Assembly: GCA_034110465.1 (NCBI GenBank)
Contig: JAWUZD010000009.1
Coordinates: 310,001 to 374,000, forward strand
Reading direction: 5' to 3'
Source of the DNA: Aurantibacter sp034110465
Lineage (GTDB): Bacteria > Bacteroidota > Bacteroidia > Flavobacteriales > Flavobacteriaceae
DNA: 64,000 nt
Shown here: positions 54,423 through 64,000 of the stretch, one piece after another
How the letters are laid out: each line of letters opens with the position of its first letter
How positions within the stretch are numbered: the first letter of the stretch is position 1
Made by a program: the position numbers and the translations under genes
The notes under the pieces: model-generated
The model's input: the letters and a program-made list of their open reading frames with translations, nothing else
Told to the model about the DNA's origin: nothing
Databases searched by the model: none

Positions 54423-57400
54423 ATGTCATCAAACAAGAAATACTGGACAAGTGTTGAGGAGCTAAAAGAAGATAGCTCTATTGTTGAGGCGCTAAAACAA
54501 AACGAATTTGTAAACGAAATTCCTACTGATGAATTTTTAGGTGATAAAGATACATTAGAAGAGTCATCAACGACTCGTAGAGATTTCTTGAAATACGTTG
54601 GTTTTAGTACAGCAGCTGCTTCTTTGGCAGCTTGTGAAGGACCTGTCATTAAATCTATTCCTTATGTAGTGCAGCCAGATTCTATTATTCCTGGTGTAGC
54701 TAACTACTATGCAACTACAATTGCAAATGGTTTTGATTTTGCTAGTGTTTTAGTTAAAACACGTGAAGGTCGTCCAATCAAGATCGAAAACAACACTTTG
54801 GCATCTGCTTTTGGCGGTGCTAATGCAAGAGTTAATGCTTCTGTTTTAGACTTGTACGATTCAACTCGTGTTCAAGGTCCTAAAAAAGAAGGGAAAGATA
54901 TCTCTTGGTCTTTACTTGATGCTGATGTTATTAAAACATTAAATGAAGTTCAAGCAGAAGGAAAGCAAATTATTTTATTTACACAAACTTTTGCAAGTCC
55001 ATCTACATCTAAATTAGTTGCTGAATTTAAAGCAAAATATGTTAATGTATCTCACGTTGCTTATGATGCGGTTTCGGAATCTAAAGCTTTAGATGCTTTT
55101 CAAGCTAAATATAACCAAAGAGCTCTTGCTAACTACGATTTTTCTAAAGCTGAAACTATTGTTTCTGTCGGAGCAGATTTCTTAGGTGATTGGCAAGGTG
55201 GAGGATTTGATTCTGGATATTCAAAAGGACGTATACCAACTAATGGTAAAATGTCTCGCCATATTCAATTTGAATCTAATATGTCTTTATCTGGAGCAAA
55301 TGCAGATAAACGTATTCCTTTAACGCCTTCACAACAAAAAATAGCTTTAGCTAAATTACATAGTGCTATAGTTGGTGGATCTGTCTCAGGTAAATTACCT
55401 GCTAATGTTGAGAAAGCAATTAGCGCTACAGCTTCAGAATTAAATAAAGCTGGAAGTAATGGTGTTGTTGTAACAGGATTACAAGATGTTAATGCTCAGA
55501 TGGTTGTTCTAGAGATTAACGAGAAATTAAATAGTAAAGCTTTCGATACTGATAACGTAATTAAAACACGTCAAGGTAACGATGCTACAGTTCAATCGTT
55601 TATTAACGATATGAAAGCTGGAAAAGTTGGTGCTGTAATTATGAGTGGTGTAAACCCAATGTATACATTGCCTAATGCTTCAGATTTTGCTGCTGGACTT
55701 AAAAAAGTAAAATTATCAGTAAATTTCACTTCTAAAGAAGATGAAACTGCTGCTGTATCACAATATATTGCTGCTGCACCTCATTATTTAGAATCTTGGG
55801 GAGATGTAGAGATTAAAAAAGGACATTTTGCATTAATGCAGCCAACTATTCGTCCTTTATTTGATACAAAACAATTTCAAGAATCATTATTAAAGTGGAC
55901 ATCAAATGATGTGACTTTAAACGATTATATTAAAACAACTTGGAAAGAAACTATTTTAAATGGTGAATCTTTCAATCAAGCATTACACGATGGTATTTTT
56001 GTTGCTAAATCTGAGGTTGTAATTGAAGAAACTACTATCGTAGAAGACGAAGGTGTTGAATCGCCTTCATCTAATGCTGCTAGTGCTTTAGCAAATACAT
56101 CTAATTCTAAAGGTATTGAGTTAACACTTTACACTAAAACAGGAATGGGTGATGGACAACAGGCAAATAACCCTTGGTTACAAGAATTTCCTGATCCAAT
56201 TTCAAGAGCTTCATGGGATAACTATGTAACGATCTCTAAAGCTGATGCTTCTGAATGGAGTTTGGTTAATGATCATGATGCAACTGGAGCTTTAAATGGT
56301 AGTTATGTTAATTTAAAAGTTGGTAACAAGACTTTAAAAAACGTACCTGTTATTATTCAGCCTGGTCAAGCTAAAGGAACTGTTGGTTTATCATTAGGTT
56401 ATGGTAGAACTGCAGGTCTTAAAGACGAAATGAAAACTGGAGTTAACGCGTATGAATTATATGCAGATTTTAACACAGTTCAAACTGTAACAGTAGAAAA
56501 GGCATCTGGTATGCACGAGTTTGCTTGTTTACAGTTACAAAATACCTTAATGGGTCGTGGAGATATTATTAAAGAAACGACTTTAGAAGTATTTAATACA
56601 AAAGATAAGAAACACTGGAATGCTGTTCCTGTAGTATCTTTAAATCATCAAGAGGTTGAAGTTACTTCTCCTGAAGTTGATTTATGGGATGAGTTTGATA
56701 GAAGTATAGGTCATCATTTTAACCTTTCTATAGACTTAAATGCTTGTACAGGTTGTGGTGCTTGTGTTATTGCTTGTCATGCTGAAAATAATGTACCAGT
56801 AGTTGGTAAAGAGGAAATACGTAGAAGTCGTGATATGCATTGGTTACGTATTGACCGTTATTATTCTTCCGAAGAAACATTTGCTGAAGATGATGCTAAG
56901 AAAGAAGGATTTACAGGTTTATTTGGAGAGAAAGGATCTTTAGGTGGATTTGGTGAGTTGGAAGACCCATCGGTTAATCCTCAAGTATCATTTCAACCAG
57001 TAATGTGTCAGCATTGTAATCATGCACCTTGTGAAACGGTTTGTCCAGTTGCAGCAACTGCTCACGGAAAACAAGGTCAGAATCATATGGCTTATAACCG
57101 TTGTGTAGGTACAAGGTATTGTGCTAACAACTGTCCTTATAAAGTGCGTCGTTTTAACTGGTTCTTATATGCTGGTAATGATGAGTTTGATTATCATTTA
57201 AACGATGATTTAGGTCGTATGGTAGTTAATCCAGATGTAACAGTTCGTTCTCGTGGTGTTATGGAAAAGTGTTCTATGTGTATTCAAAAAACACAAAAAA
57301 CTATTCTTGATGCTAAGCGTGATGGACGTGAAATTAAAGATGGTGAATTCCAAACGGCTTGTTCTGCTGCATGTAGCAATGGTGCAATGTTATTTGGGGA

Positions 57401-57524
57401 TATCAATGACAAAGAAAGTAAGGTTGCCAAATTAACTGAAGATGATCGTATGTATCATTTATTAGAAAGTGTTGGAACAAAACCAAACGTAATGTATCAT
57501 ACGAAAGTAAGAAACATTAAATAA
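54423..57524 (+). CDS. actB: Alternative complex III subunit B, Fe-S protein
   Basis: A 1033-residue protein with two parts. The N-terminal part (about 50-740) begins with a Tat-like TTRRDFLK followed by LAACEG, and has the molybdopterin-oxidoreductase fold without an obvious cofactor site. The C-terminal part (about 760-1030) is ferredoxin-like, with cysteine groups CTGCGACVIAC, CQHCNHAPCETVCP, CANNCP and CSMC/CSAAC for four iron-sulfur clusters. The cluster chain passes electrons from the quinol site on ActC to the haems. Confidence 0.93.
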   Translation: MSSNKKYWTSVEELKEDSSIVEALKQNEFVNEIPTDEFLGDKDTLEESSTTRRDFLKYVGFSTAAASLAACEGPVIKSIPYVVQPDSIIPGVANYYATTIANGFDFASVLVKTREGRPIKIENNTLASAFGGANARVNASVLDLYDSTRVQGPKKEGKDISWSLLDADVIKTLNEVQAEGKQIILFTQTFASPSTSKLVAEFKAKYVNVSHVAYDAVSESKALDAFQAKYNQRALANYDFSKAETIVSVGADFLGDWQGGGFDSGYSKGRIPTNGKMSRHIQFESNMSLSGANADKRIPLTPSQQKIALAKLHSAIVGGSVSGKLPANVEKAISATASELNKAGSNGVVVTGLQDVNAQMVVLEINEKLNSKAFDTDNVIKTRQGNDATVQSFINDMKAGKVGAVIMSGVNPMYTLPNASDFAAGLKKVKLSVNFTSKEDETAAVSQYIAAAPHYLESWGDVEIKKGHFALMQPTIRPLFDTKQFQESLLKWTSNDVTLNDYIKTTWKETILNGESFNQALHDGIFVAKSEVVIEETTIVEDEGVESPSSNAASALANTSNSKGIELTLYTKTGMGDGQQANNPWLQEFPDPISRASWDNYVTISKADASEWSLVNDHDATGALNGSYVNLKVGNKTLKNVPVIIQPGQAKGTVGLSLGYGRTAGLKDEMKTGVNAYELYADFNTVQTVTVEKASGMHEFACLQLQNTLMGRGDIIKETTLEVFNTKDKKHWNAVPVVSLNHQEVEVTSPEVDLWDEFDRSIGHHFNLSIDLNACTGCGACVIACHAENNVPVVGKEEIRRSRDMHWLRIDRYYSSEETFAEDDAKKEGFTGLFGEKGSLGGFGELEDPSVNPQVSFQPVMCQHCNHAPCETVCPVAATAHGKQGQNHMAYNRCVGTRYCANNCPYKVRRFNWFLYAGNDEFDYHLNDDLGRMVVNPDVTVRSRGVMEKCSMCIQKTQKTILDAKRDGREIKDGEFQTACSAACSNGAMLFGDINDKESKVAKLTEDDRMYHLLESVGTKPNVMYHTKVRNIK

Positions 57525-57561
57525 GAGAATAATTAACAAAGTAATAATTTAAAAAAGGATT

Positions 57562-59022
57562 ATGGCGTCTCATTACGAAGCACCTATTAGAACACCTTTA
57601 GTTACCGGCGGTAAATCTTACCACGATGTAACACTGGACATTGCTGCACCTGTAGAAGGTAAAGCAAACAAGCAATGGTGGATTGTTTTTTCAATTGCAC
57701 TTATAGCTTTCCTTTGGGGAGTAGGTTGTATGATTTATACAATATCAACAGGTATTGGTACTTGGGGATTAAACAGAACAGTTAACTGGGCTTGGGATAT
57801 TACTAACTTCGTTTGGTGGGTTGGTATTGGACATGCAGGTACATTAATTTCTGCAGTACTATTATTATTCCGTCAAAAATGGCGTATGGCTATTAACCGT
57901 TCTGCGGAAGCTATGACTATTTTCTCGGTAGTACAAGCTGGATTATTTCCAGTAATACACATGGGTAGACCTTGGTTGGCATATTGGGTATTACCAATTC
58001 CAAATCAATTCGGTTCATTATGGGTAAACTTTAACTCACCACTACTTTGGGATGTATTTGCAATTTCTACATATCTATCGGTATCATTAGTTTTCTGGTG
58101 GACTGGTTTATTGCCAGATTTTGCTATGCTAAGAGATAGAGCAGTAAGACCTTTTCAAAAGAAAATTTATAGTTTGTTAAGTTTTGGTTGGACAGGTAGA
58201 GCAAAAGATTGGCAGCGTTTTGAAGAAGTTTCTTTAGTGTTAGCTGGTTTAGCAACACCTTTAGTACTTTCTGTGCATACCATTGTATCTTTTGATTTTG
58301 CAACATCGGTTATACCTGGTTGGCATACTACTATTTTTCCTCCATACTTTGTTGCTGGTGCGATTTTCTCTGGTTTTGCTATGGTAAATACACTTCTTAT
58401 TATTATGCGTAAAGTATGTAATATGGAAGATTATATTACAGTACAACACATTGAATTAATGAACATTGTTATTATGTTAACAGGTTCTATAGTTGGTGTA
58501 GCTTATATAACTGAGTTGTTTGTAGCTTGGTATTCTGGTGTGGAATTTGAGCAATATGCATTCTTAAACAGAGCAACGGGTCCTTATGCTTGGGCTTATT
58601 GGGCAATGATGTCTTGTAATGTGTTTTCACCTCAATTTATGTGGTTCAAAAAATTACGTACAAGTATTATGTTCTCTTTTGCAATTTCAATTGTAGTAAA
58701 TATTGGAATGTGGTTTGAGCGTTTTGTAATTATTGTAACATCATTACATAGAGATTATTTACCATCATCTTGGACAATGTTCTCTCCAACTTTTGTTGAT
58801 ATTGGAATATTTATTGGGACTATAGGATTCTTCTTTGTATTATTTTTATTATACTCAAGAACTTTTCCAGTAATCGCACAAGCAGAGGTTAAGACGATAT
58901 TAAAATCTTCTGGAGATAAGTATAAAAACTTAAGAGATTCAGGACAAAGTTTAGTTGGAACAGGTGCAGACCCAAGAACATCTAACATAACTACGGGTAA
59001 CAATTCAAACACAATACAATAG
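57562..59022 (+). CDS. actC: Alternative complex III subunit C, NrfD-like
   Basis: A 486-residue integral membrane protein of the NrfD/PsrC family with about ten helices, proposed to hold the menaquinol-oxidation site. Typical segments are WWVGIGHAGTLISAVLLLFRQKWR (about 91-114), then HMGRPWLAYWVLP and SFDFATSVIPGWHTTIFPPYFVAGAIFSG. The C-terminal tail after about residue 440 is polar. It starts 37 bases after actB and is 3 bases before actD. Confidence 0.93.
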   Translation: MASHYEAPIRTPLVTGGKSYHDVTLDIAAPVEGKANKQWWIVFSIALIAFLWGVGCMIYTISTGIGTWGLNRTVNWAWDITNFVWWVGIGHAGTLISAVLLLFRQKWRMAINRSAEAMTIFSVVQAGLFPVIHMGRPWLAYWVLPIPNQFGSLWVNFNSPLLWDVFAISTYLSVSLVFWWTGLLPDFAMLRDRAVRPFQKKIYSLLSFGWTGRAKDWQRFEEVSLVLAGLATPLVLSVHTIVSFDFATSVIPGWHTTIFPPYFVAGAIFSGFAMVNTLLIIMRKVCNMEDYITVQHIELMNIVIMLTGSIVGVAYITELFVAWYSGVEFEQYAFLNRATGPYAWAYWAMMSCNVFSPQFMWFKKLRTSIMFSFAISIVVNIGMWFERFVIIVTSLHRDYLPSSWTMFSPTFVDIGIFIGTIGFFFVLFLLYSRTFPVIAQAEVKTILKSSGDKYKNLRDSGQSLVGTGADPRTSNITTGNNSNTIQ

Positions 59023-59025
59023 TCT

Positions 59026-59556
59026 ATGGAAGCTACAAAAGTAATTCACGCTATTTATAATGATGATGATATCTTAATGTCTGCCGTTAAAAAGGTTAAA
59101 GCTGCTAGATATCACATAGAAGAAATATATACACCTTTTCCAGTTCACGGACTAGATAAAGCAATGGGCTTAGCTCCTACAAGATTAGCTATTTGTGCAT
59201 TTATGTATGGATGTGTTGGTTTAGCTGTTGCTACTTTAATGATGAATTTTATCATGATTGAAGACTGGCCTCAAGACATTGGTGGTAAACCTAGTTTTAG
59301 CTATTTAGAAAATATGCCAGCTTTTGTACCAATTATGTTTGAGCTTACTATATTTTTTGCAGCTCACTTAATGGTAATCACTTTTTATTTAAGAAGTAGA
59401 ATGTGGCCTTTTAAAGATGCTGAAAATCCTGATCCAAGAACAACTGATGATCATTTTTTAATGGAAATTCCAGTTTCGGGAGATGCTAAAGCTTTAGAAG
59501 AGCTTATTGCTTCTACTGGAGCAGTTGAAATTAATTTAATTGATAAAGCACATTAA
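59026..59556 (+). CDS. actD: Alternative complex III subunit D (DUF3341)
   Basis: A 176-residue protein: a soluble N-terminal domain (about 1-55, IYNDDDILMSAVKKVKAARYHIEEIYTPFPVHGLD), two transmembrane helices (about 60-82 and 103-122), then a soluble tail. This matches DUF3341, the ActD subunit. The partner is ActC. It starts 3 bases after the actC stop and is 9 bases before actE. Confidence 0.92.
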   Translation: MEATKVIHAIYNDDDILMSAVKKVKAARYHIEEIYTPFPVHGLDKAMGLAPTRLAICAFMYGCVGLAVATLMMNFIMIEDWPQDIGGKPSFSYLENMPAFVPIMFELTIFFAAHLMVITFYLRSRMWPFKDAENPDPRTTDDHFLMEIPVSGDAKALEELIASTGAVEINLIDKAH

Positions 59557-59565
59557 TTAGATACA

Positions 59566-60117
59566 ATGAAGAACTTAAAACAAATAACAATCGTCCTACT
59601 AGTTTTAGTGTCATTTACTTCTTGTCAAAAGAACTCAAGACCTAATTATGAATTTATGCCAAACATGTATAAATCTGTAGGATATGAGGCATATCAAGAA
59701 TCGGATGCTTTTGCTAATGGTGTTGAATCTCAATTACCAGTTAACGGAACTATTCCAAGAGGTTATACGCCTTTTGATATTGATAATTCAAATGAAGGTT
59801 ACGAGTTGGCCAAAACATCTGTGGTATCTAAATTAGATTCTTTATCTATAGATACTGCAAGAGGTAAAGAACTTTATGATATTTACTGTGGGATATGTCA
59901 TGGTACTAAAGGTAAAGGTCAAGGTAAACTTGTAAAACGCGAAAAAATATTAGGTATTCCTAATTATGCAGATAGAGATATTACTATTGGTTCAACATAT
60001 CATACTATATATTATGGTAAGAATGCAATGGGATCTTATGCAAATCAACTTAATGAAGAAGAACGTTGGCAAGTAGCAGAATACGTTATGTCATTAAGAG
60101 CAGAATTAAAAAAATAA
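59566..60117 (+). CDS. actE: Alternative complex III subunit E, monoheme cytochrome c lipoprotein
   Basis: A 183-residue cytochrome c. The signal peptide ends in the lipobox FTSC (Cys20), which anchors it to the membrane. The haem motif is CGICH (108-112), and a Met in KNAMGSYANQ is a likely sixth ligand. It passes electrons from the complex to the oxidase. Confidence 0.92.
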   Translation: MKNLKQITIVLLVLVSFTSCQKNSRPNYEFMPNMYKSVGYEAYQESDAFANGVESQLPVNGTIPRGYTPFDIDNSNEGYELAKTSVVSKLDSLSIDTARGKELYDIYCGICHGTKGKGQGKLVKREKILGIPNYADRDITIGSTYHTIYYGKNAMGSYANQLNEEERWQVAEYVMSLRAELKK

Positions 60118-60144
60118 TACTTAGATAAAGTTTATATTATAGAT

Positions 60145-61515
60145 ATGTATACATTTTCAAAAAGACTTAAGATATTTGCGGCCTTACTTATTATTGTAGG
60201 GGCAATTCTTACAAGTATTGGCTTTGCAAACTCTCACGAATATAATACGGTAGAGGAAGTTAAAGAAATGTTAGCTCACGAAGGTGCTCATCATGATGGA
60301 GGACATGAAGTGGCTGCACACGATACTGACAAACATGAAGTTGCTCATCATTCAGTTGAGACAAATAGCGAAGAATCGCATGCTGTTTCTCATGAAGATG
60401 AACATGCAGAACACGTAATGCATCAATTACATAATAGACCTTATGCTGCAATTTATGTGGCGGCCTTTTTCTTTATGATGATTTCTTTAGGTGTTTTAGC
60501 TTTTTACGCTATACAATTTGCTGCTCAAGCAGGTTGGTCTCCATTATTATTTAGAGTAATGGAAGCAATTACGTATTACTTATTACCAGGAGCTTTAATT
60601 GTTGTTGCAATTGCTTATTTTGGTGGAGATCATATCTTTATTTGGATGAGAGAAGGAATGACTATTGAAGGTCACGAAAACTACGATAAATTAGTAGCTG
60701 GTAAAGCAGATTGGTTAAACAGACCTTGGTTTGTAATTAGAGCTTTAATATTTATTGCAGGTTGGTCTTTATATAGATACTTTTCTCGTAAATTTTCTTT
60801 AGCACAAGACAAATCGGAAAAAGGTGATATTAGAAATTATAAAAAAACATTTCGTATTTCTGCAGCATTTTTAGTATTCTTTATTTATACTGAATCTATG
60901 ATGTCTTGGGATTGGATAATGTCTGTAGATCCTCACTGGTTCTCTACATTATTTGGATGGTATGTGTTTGCAAGTATGTTTGTAAGTGGTATTACTGTAA
61001 TAGCATTAATTACTATTTACTTGAAGTCTAAAGGATTGTTACCAATGGTTAATGATAGTCATATTCATGATTTAGCTAAATTTATGTTTGGTATATCTGT
61101 ATTCTGGACTTATTTATGGTTCTCTCAGTTTATGTTAATTTGGTACTCAAATATTCCAGAAGAAGTAACTTATTTTATTACAAGAATTGAAGATTATAAC
61201 TTACCATTTTTTGGAATGATTGTAATGAATTTCTTATTTCCTTTATTACTATTAATGAATAGCGATTATAAGCGTTTATCTTGGTTTGTAATTATGGCTG
61301 GAGTAGTTATTTTAGCAGGACATTATATTGATATTTTCAATATGATTATGCCAGCAACTGTAGGAGATAGATGGTTTATAGGTTATCCTGAAATTGGTTC
61401 TGTATTATTGTTTGCAGGTTTATTTATATTCATTGTATTTTATGCATTATCAAAACAACCATTAATAGCTAAAGGAAACCCTTTAGTTAAAGAAAGTGAA
61501 CATTTCCATTATTAA
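60145..61515 (+). CDS. actF: Alternative complex III subunit F with His-rich N-terminal segment
   Basis: A 456-residue membrane protein of the ActF family, related to ActC, with about ten helices from residue 100 onwards. Between the first helix (about 10-29) and the second lies an acidic, histidine-rich segment (about 43-97) with 14 histidines, for example HEGAHHDGGHE. Such a segment is not part of the NrfD-like core. It begins 27 bases after actE and is 24 bases before coxB. Confidence 0.92.
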   Translation: MYTFSKRLKIFAALLIIVGAILTSIGFANSHEYNTVEEVKEMLAHEGAHHDGGHEVAAHDTDKHEVAHHSVETNSEESHAVSHEDEHAEHVMHQLHNRPYAAIYVAAFFFMMISLGVLAFYAIQFAAQAGWSPLLFRVMEAITYYLLPGALIVVAIAYFGGDHIFIWMREGMTIEGHENYDKLVAGKADWLNRPWFVIRALIFIAGWSLYRYFSRKFSLAQDKSEKGDIRNYKKTFRISAAFLVFFIYTESMMSWDWIMSVDPHWFSTLFGWYVFASMFVSGITVIALITIYLKSKGLLPMVNDSHIHDLAKFMFGISVFWTYLWFSQFMLIWYSNIPEEVTYFITRIEDYNLPFFGMIVMNFLFPLLLLMNSDYKRLSWFVIMAGVVILAGHYIDIFNMIMPATVGDRWFIGYPEIGSVLLFAGLFIFIVFYALSKQPLIAKGNPLVKESEHFHY

Positions 61516-61539
61516 TAATAAATAAAGAGAAAGACAACA

Positions 61540-62619
61540 ATGACTGCTTTATTATCAATTTTAGTTTTAGTATTTATACTTGTTGCCATATGGCAAATGG
61601 TTAAGATTTACGATTTAACACAAATCGGAAATTCAGAATCAGCATCTCAAGTAGCAACAGATTCAGACAATAAGATTAATGGTTACTTAATGTTAGGCTT
61701 TTTAGTTTTCATTTATGTAATTACAATTATTTGTTTTGTTAAGTTTGGAGATTTACCATTAATGTCTAATTCTGCTTCAGAACATGGACCTGGTTTAGAT
61801 CGATTAATGATTATTTCTATGATCATTATATTCTTCGTGCAAACCATAACACAATTTTTATTACATTATTTCGCTTTTAAATATAGAGGTGAAAAAGGTA
61901 AAAAAGCAGTGTTCTTTGCAGATAATAATATGTTAGAAGCAGTTTGGACTGTTATTCCTGTTATTGTTTTAGCAGGATTAGTAATCTCAGGTTTGTTTAC
62001 TTGGACAAGTATTATGAATCCAGATAAAGGAAATGATCCTATAGTTGTAGAGCTTTATGCACAACAATTTAATTGGAAAGCTAGGTACGCTGGTGAAGAC
62101 AATACTTTAGGAAAAGCTAATGTAAGACTAATCGATATTGATCGTGCTAATATCCTAGGTATAGATGAATCAGATCCTAATGCAGAAGATGATATTATTA
62201 CAACAGAATTACACTTGCCTGTAGGTAAGCCAATCTTATTTAAAATGCGTTCTCAAGATGTATTGCACTCAGCTTATATGCCTCACTTTAGAGCCCAAAT
62301 GAACTGTGTTCCTGGTATGATTACTCAATTCAGTTTTACGCCTACAAAAACTACTATTGAAATGCGTGAAACTCCTGAAATGTTAGATAAAGTTGCTAAT
62401 ATTAATGAGATTAGAGTTGAAAAAAGTAAAGTACTTACTGCTAAAGGTGAAGATGCTTTAGAGCGTTACGAGTTTGATTACTTATTATTATGTAATAAAA
62501 TTTGTGGAAAATCTCACTACAATATGCAAATGAAAATTATAGTTGAAACACAAGAAGAATACGACGCATGGTTAAAGACTCAAAAAGTATTTAAGGGCTC
62601 TTTAATTACAGCAAACTAA
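61540..62619 (+). CDS. coxB: Cytochrome c oxidase subunit II
   Basis: The CuA-carrying subunit of the aa3 oxidase. The 359-residue protein has about three N-terminal hydrophobic segments (about 2-22, 48-68 and 89-110), a fourth near 140-160, and a periplasmic cupredoxin domain. Ligands are His in LHSAYMPHF and the CxxxCxxxHxxM motif CNKICGKSHYNM. The middle residue of the first CuA loop is Lys rather than the usual Glu, but that residue binds through its backbone. It lies 34 bases before coxA. Confidence 0.92.
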   Translation: MTALLSILVLVFILVAIWQMVKIYDLTQIGNSESASQVATDSDNKINGYLMLGFLVFIYVITIICFVKFGDLPLMSNSASEHGPGLDRLMIISMIIIFFVQTITQFLLHYFAFKYRGEKGKKAVFFADNNMLEAVWTVIPVIVLAGLVISGLFTWTSIMNPDKGNDPIVVELYAQQFNWKARYAGEDNTLGKANVRLIDIDRANILGIDESDPNAEDDIITTELHLPVGKPILFKMRSQDVLHSAYMPHFRAQMNCVPGMITQFSFTPTKTTIEMRETPEMLDKVANINEIRVEKSKVLTAKGEDALERYEFDYLLLCNKICGKSHYNMQMKIIVETQEEYDAWLKTQKVFKGSLITAN

Positions 62620-62653
62620 TTTAGATAAATAAAAGTATATATAATATAAAATT

Positions 62654-64000
62654 ATGGCAGCACACGTAGAAGATACACACGCTCACGACGACGATCATGG
62701 TCATCACCATAAAGAAACATTCATGACTAAATATATTTTTAGTCAAGATCACAAAATGATTGCTAAGCAGTACCTTATTACAGGTACTATTATGGGAGTT
62801 GTTGGTGTAATTATGTCTTTAATGATGCGTATGCAAATTGCATGGCCAGAAGAGCCAAATGTAATTTTTCAAGCATTATTAGGAAAATGGGCTCCAGATG
62901 GAGTTATGGATGCTGATATTTACTTAGCATTAGTAACTATTCATGGTACTATAATGGTTTTCTTTGTACTTACCGCAGGTTTAAGTGGTACGTTTAGTAA
63001 TTTATTAATTCCATTGCAAATTGGTGCAAGAGATATGGCTTCAGGATTCCTAAATATGGTTTCTTATTGGTTATTCTTTATTTCTTCTGTAATTATGGTA
63101 TCTTCTTTCTTTGTTGAAGCTGGACCAGCTGCAGCAGGATGGACAATTTATCCTCCTTTAAGTGCATTACCAATGGCTCAAGGTGGTTCTGGAATGGGAA
63201 TGACTTTATGGTTAGTTTCTATGGCTATCTTTATTGCATCTTCTTTATTAGGATCATTAAATTACGTGGTAACAGTAATTAATTTAAGAACTAAAGGTAT
63301 GTCTATGACACGTTTACCTTTAACTATTTGGGCGTTTTTTGTAACAGCTATTATTGGTGTTGTTTCTTTCCCTGTATTATTATCAGCAGCGTTATTATTA
63401 ATAATGGATAGAAGTTTTGGAACATCATTCTTCTTGTCAGATATATTTATTCAAGGTGAAGTTTTACATTATCAAGGTGGATCTCCAGTTCTATTCGAAC
63501 ACTTATTTTGGTTCTTAGGTCACCCAGAAGTATATATTGTATTATTACCTGCATTAGGTATAACATCAGAAATTATTGCAACAAACTCTCGTAAACCAAT
63601 TTTTGGTTATAGAGCAATGGTCGCTTCTATTATTGCAATTGCATTTTTATCGACAATTGTTTGGGGTCACCACATGTTTATTTCGGGAATGAATCCTTTC
63701 TTAGGATCTGTTTTCACATTTACAACTTTATTAATAGCAATACCATCAGCAGTAAAATCTTTTAATTATATAACCACGTTATGGAAAGGTAATTTACAGA
63801 TGAATCCTGCAATGTTATTTTCTATAGGATTAGTTTCTACATTTATTACAGGTGGATTAACAGGAATCATTTTAGGAGATTCTGCTTTAGATATTAATGT
63901 ACATGACACTTACTTTGTTGTAGCACATTTCCATTTAGTAATGGGTATATCTGCACTTTATGGAATGTTTGCTGGTATTTACCACTGGTTCCCAAAAATG
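62654..64000 (+). CDS. coxA: Cytochrome c oxidase subunit I, 5' part (3' end outside window)
   Basis: The catalytic subunit of an A-type haem-copper oxidase. The 449 codons to the window edge run without a stop. Ligands: low-spin haem His97 (TIHGTIM); CuB His290 with the cross-linking Tyr294 (GHPEVY, and Glu292 of the D channel); His339-His340 (WGHHMF); and the haem pair His425 and His427 (VVAHFHLV). The GHPEVY motif indicates an A1-type proton-pumping oxidase. The first 20 residues are acidic and hold seven histidines, similar in character to the ActF segment. Confidence 0.95.
   Translation, partial: MAAHVEDTHAHDDDHGHHHKETFMTKYIFSQDHKMIAKQYLITGTIMGVVGVIMSLMMRMQIAWPEEPNVIFQALLGKWAPDGVMDADIYLALVTIHGTIMVFFVLTAGLSGTFSNLLIPLQIGARDMASGFLNMVSYWLFFISSVIMVSSFFVEAGPAAAGWTIYPPLSALPMAQGGSGMGMTLWLVSMAIFIASSLLGSLNYVVTVINLRTKGMSMTRLPLTIWAFFVTAIIGVVSFPVLLSAALLLIMDRSFGTSFFLSDIFIQGEVLHYQGGSPVLFEHLFWFLGHPEVYIVLLPALGITSEIIATNSRKPIFGYRAMVASIIAIAFLSTIVWGHHMFISGMNPFLGSVFTFTTLLIAIPSAVKSFNYITTLWKGNLQMNPAMLFSIGLVSTFITGGLTGIILGDSALDINVHDTYFVVAHFHLVMGISALYGMFAGIYHWFPKM

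Noticed and set aside
54423..57524. Reading ActB as an independent molybdopterin oxidoreductase
   Set aside because: The C-terminal four-cluster ferredoxin part and the actA-actC-actD-actE-actF neighbours identify the alternative complex III subunit.

Overview
The window is a stretch of a low-GC Bacteroidota chromosome, almost certainly Flavobacteriaceae. The evidence is the gene content: alternative complex III feeding an aa3 oxidase, sigma-54, DUF2723, DUF4421 and PorT-like envelope proteins, and SPOR and Tat/Sec lipoproteins. Promoters also fit the Bacteroidota consensus TTTG-N19-TAnnTTTG, with two exact matches found. The genus cannot be fixed from sequence alone. About 52 protein genes and one tRNA-Gln(TTG) are supported. 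Both ends cut a gene: aspS lacks its 5' half, and cytochrome oxidase subunit I runs off the 3' end.

Layout. 1-10.6 kb, mainly + strand: aspS 3' part, a TPR lipoprotein, a ClC-type chloride channel with CBS domains, TadA-like deaminase, retropepsin-like protease, TatD nuclease, asparaginase, then an ExbB / small membrane protein / ExbD / ExbD / outer-membrane barrel cluster. 10.6-22.5 kb, - strand: rpoN, asnS, an RND/MMPL exporter, a DUF5686-like barrel, and the translation block frr, pyrH, tsf, rpsB, rpsI, rplM. 22.7-27.6 kb, + strand: an ABC-F ATPase, YgiQ-type radical SAM protein and TspO-like protein, with a 330-base gap holding a structured repeat element.

27.5-35.2 kb, - strand: polA, then a NUDIX hydrolase and a 1149-residue PLD-nuclease/helicase/DUF3427 protein ending in a LexA/UmuD-type S24 domain, then a DUF4421 protein. 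These four are packed with tiny gaps or overlaps. The NUDIX plus helicase pair is the most unusual module here. Its S24 domain keeps an Ala-Gly site 34 residues before a Gly-Glu-Ser-Met serine and has a downstream lysine, so DNA-damage-triggered self-cleavage of the helicase can be predicted. 35.4-40.7 kb, - strand: a GH92 alpha-mannosidase lipoprotein, a sugar MFS transporter and a Tat-lipoprotein glycosylasparaginase, which look like a small locus for eukaryotic N-glycans.

40.8-52.9 kb: metallophosphoesterase, a thioredoxin-fold protein without its cysteines, polysaccharide deacetylase, DUF2723 protein, tRNA-Gln, universal stress protein, the rimP-nusA-infB operon with a terminator-like hairpin in its leader, and a SPOR protein. 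53.0-64.0 kb, + strand: one respiratory operon, actABCDEF (alternative complex III) followed by coxB and coxA, taking electrons from menaquinol to oxygen. No CRISPR array, insertion sequence, rRNA or prophage was seen.
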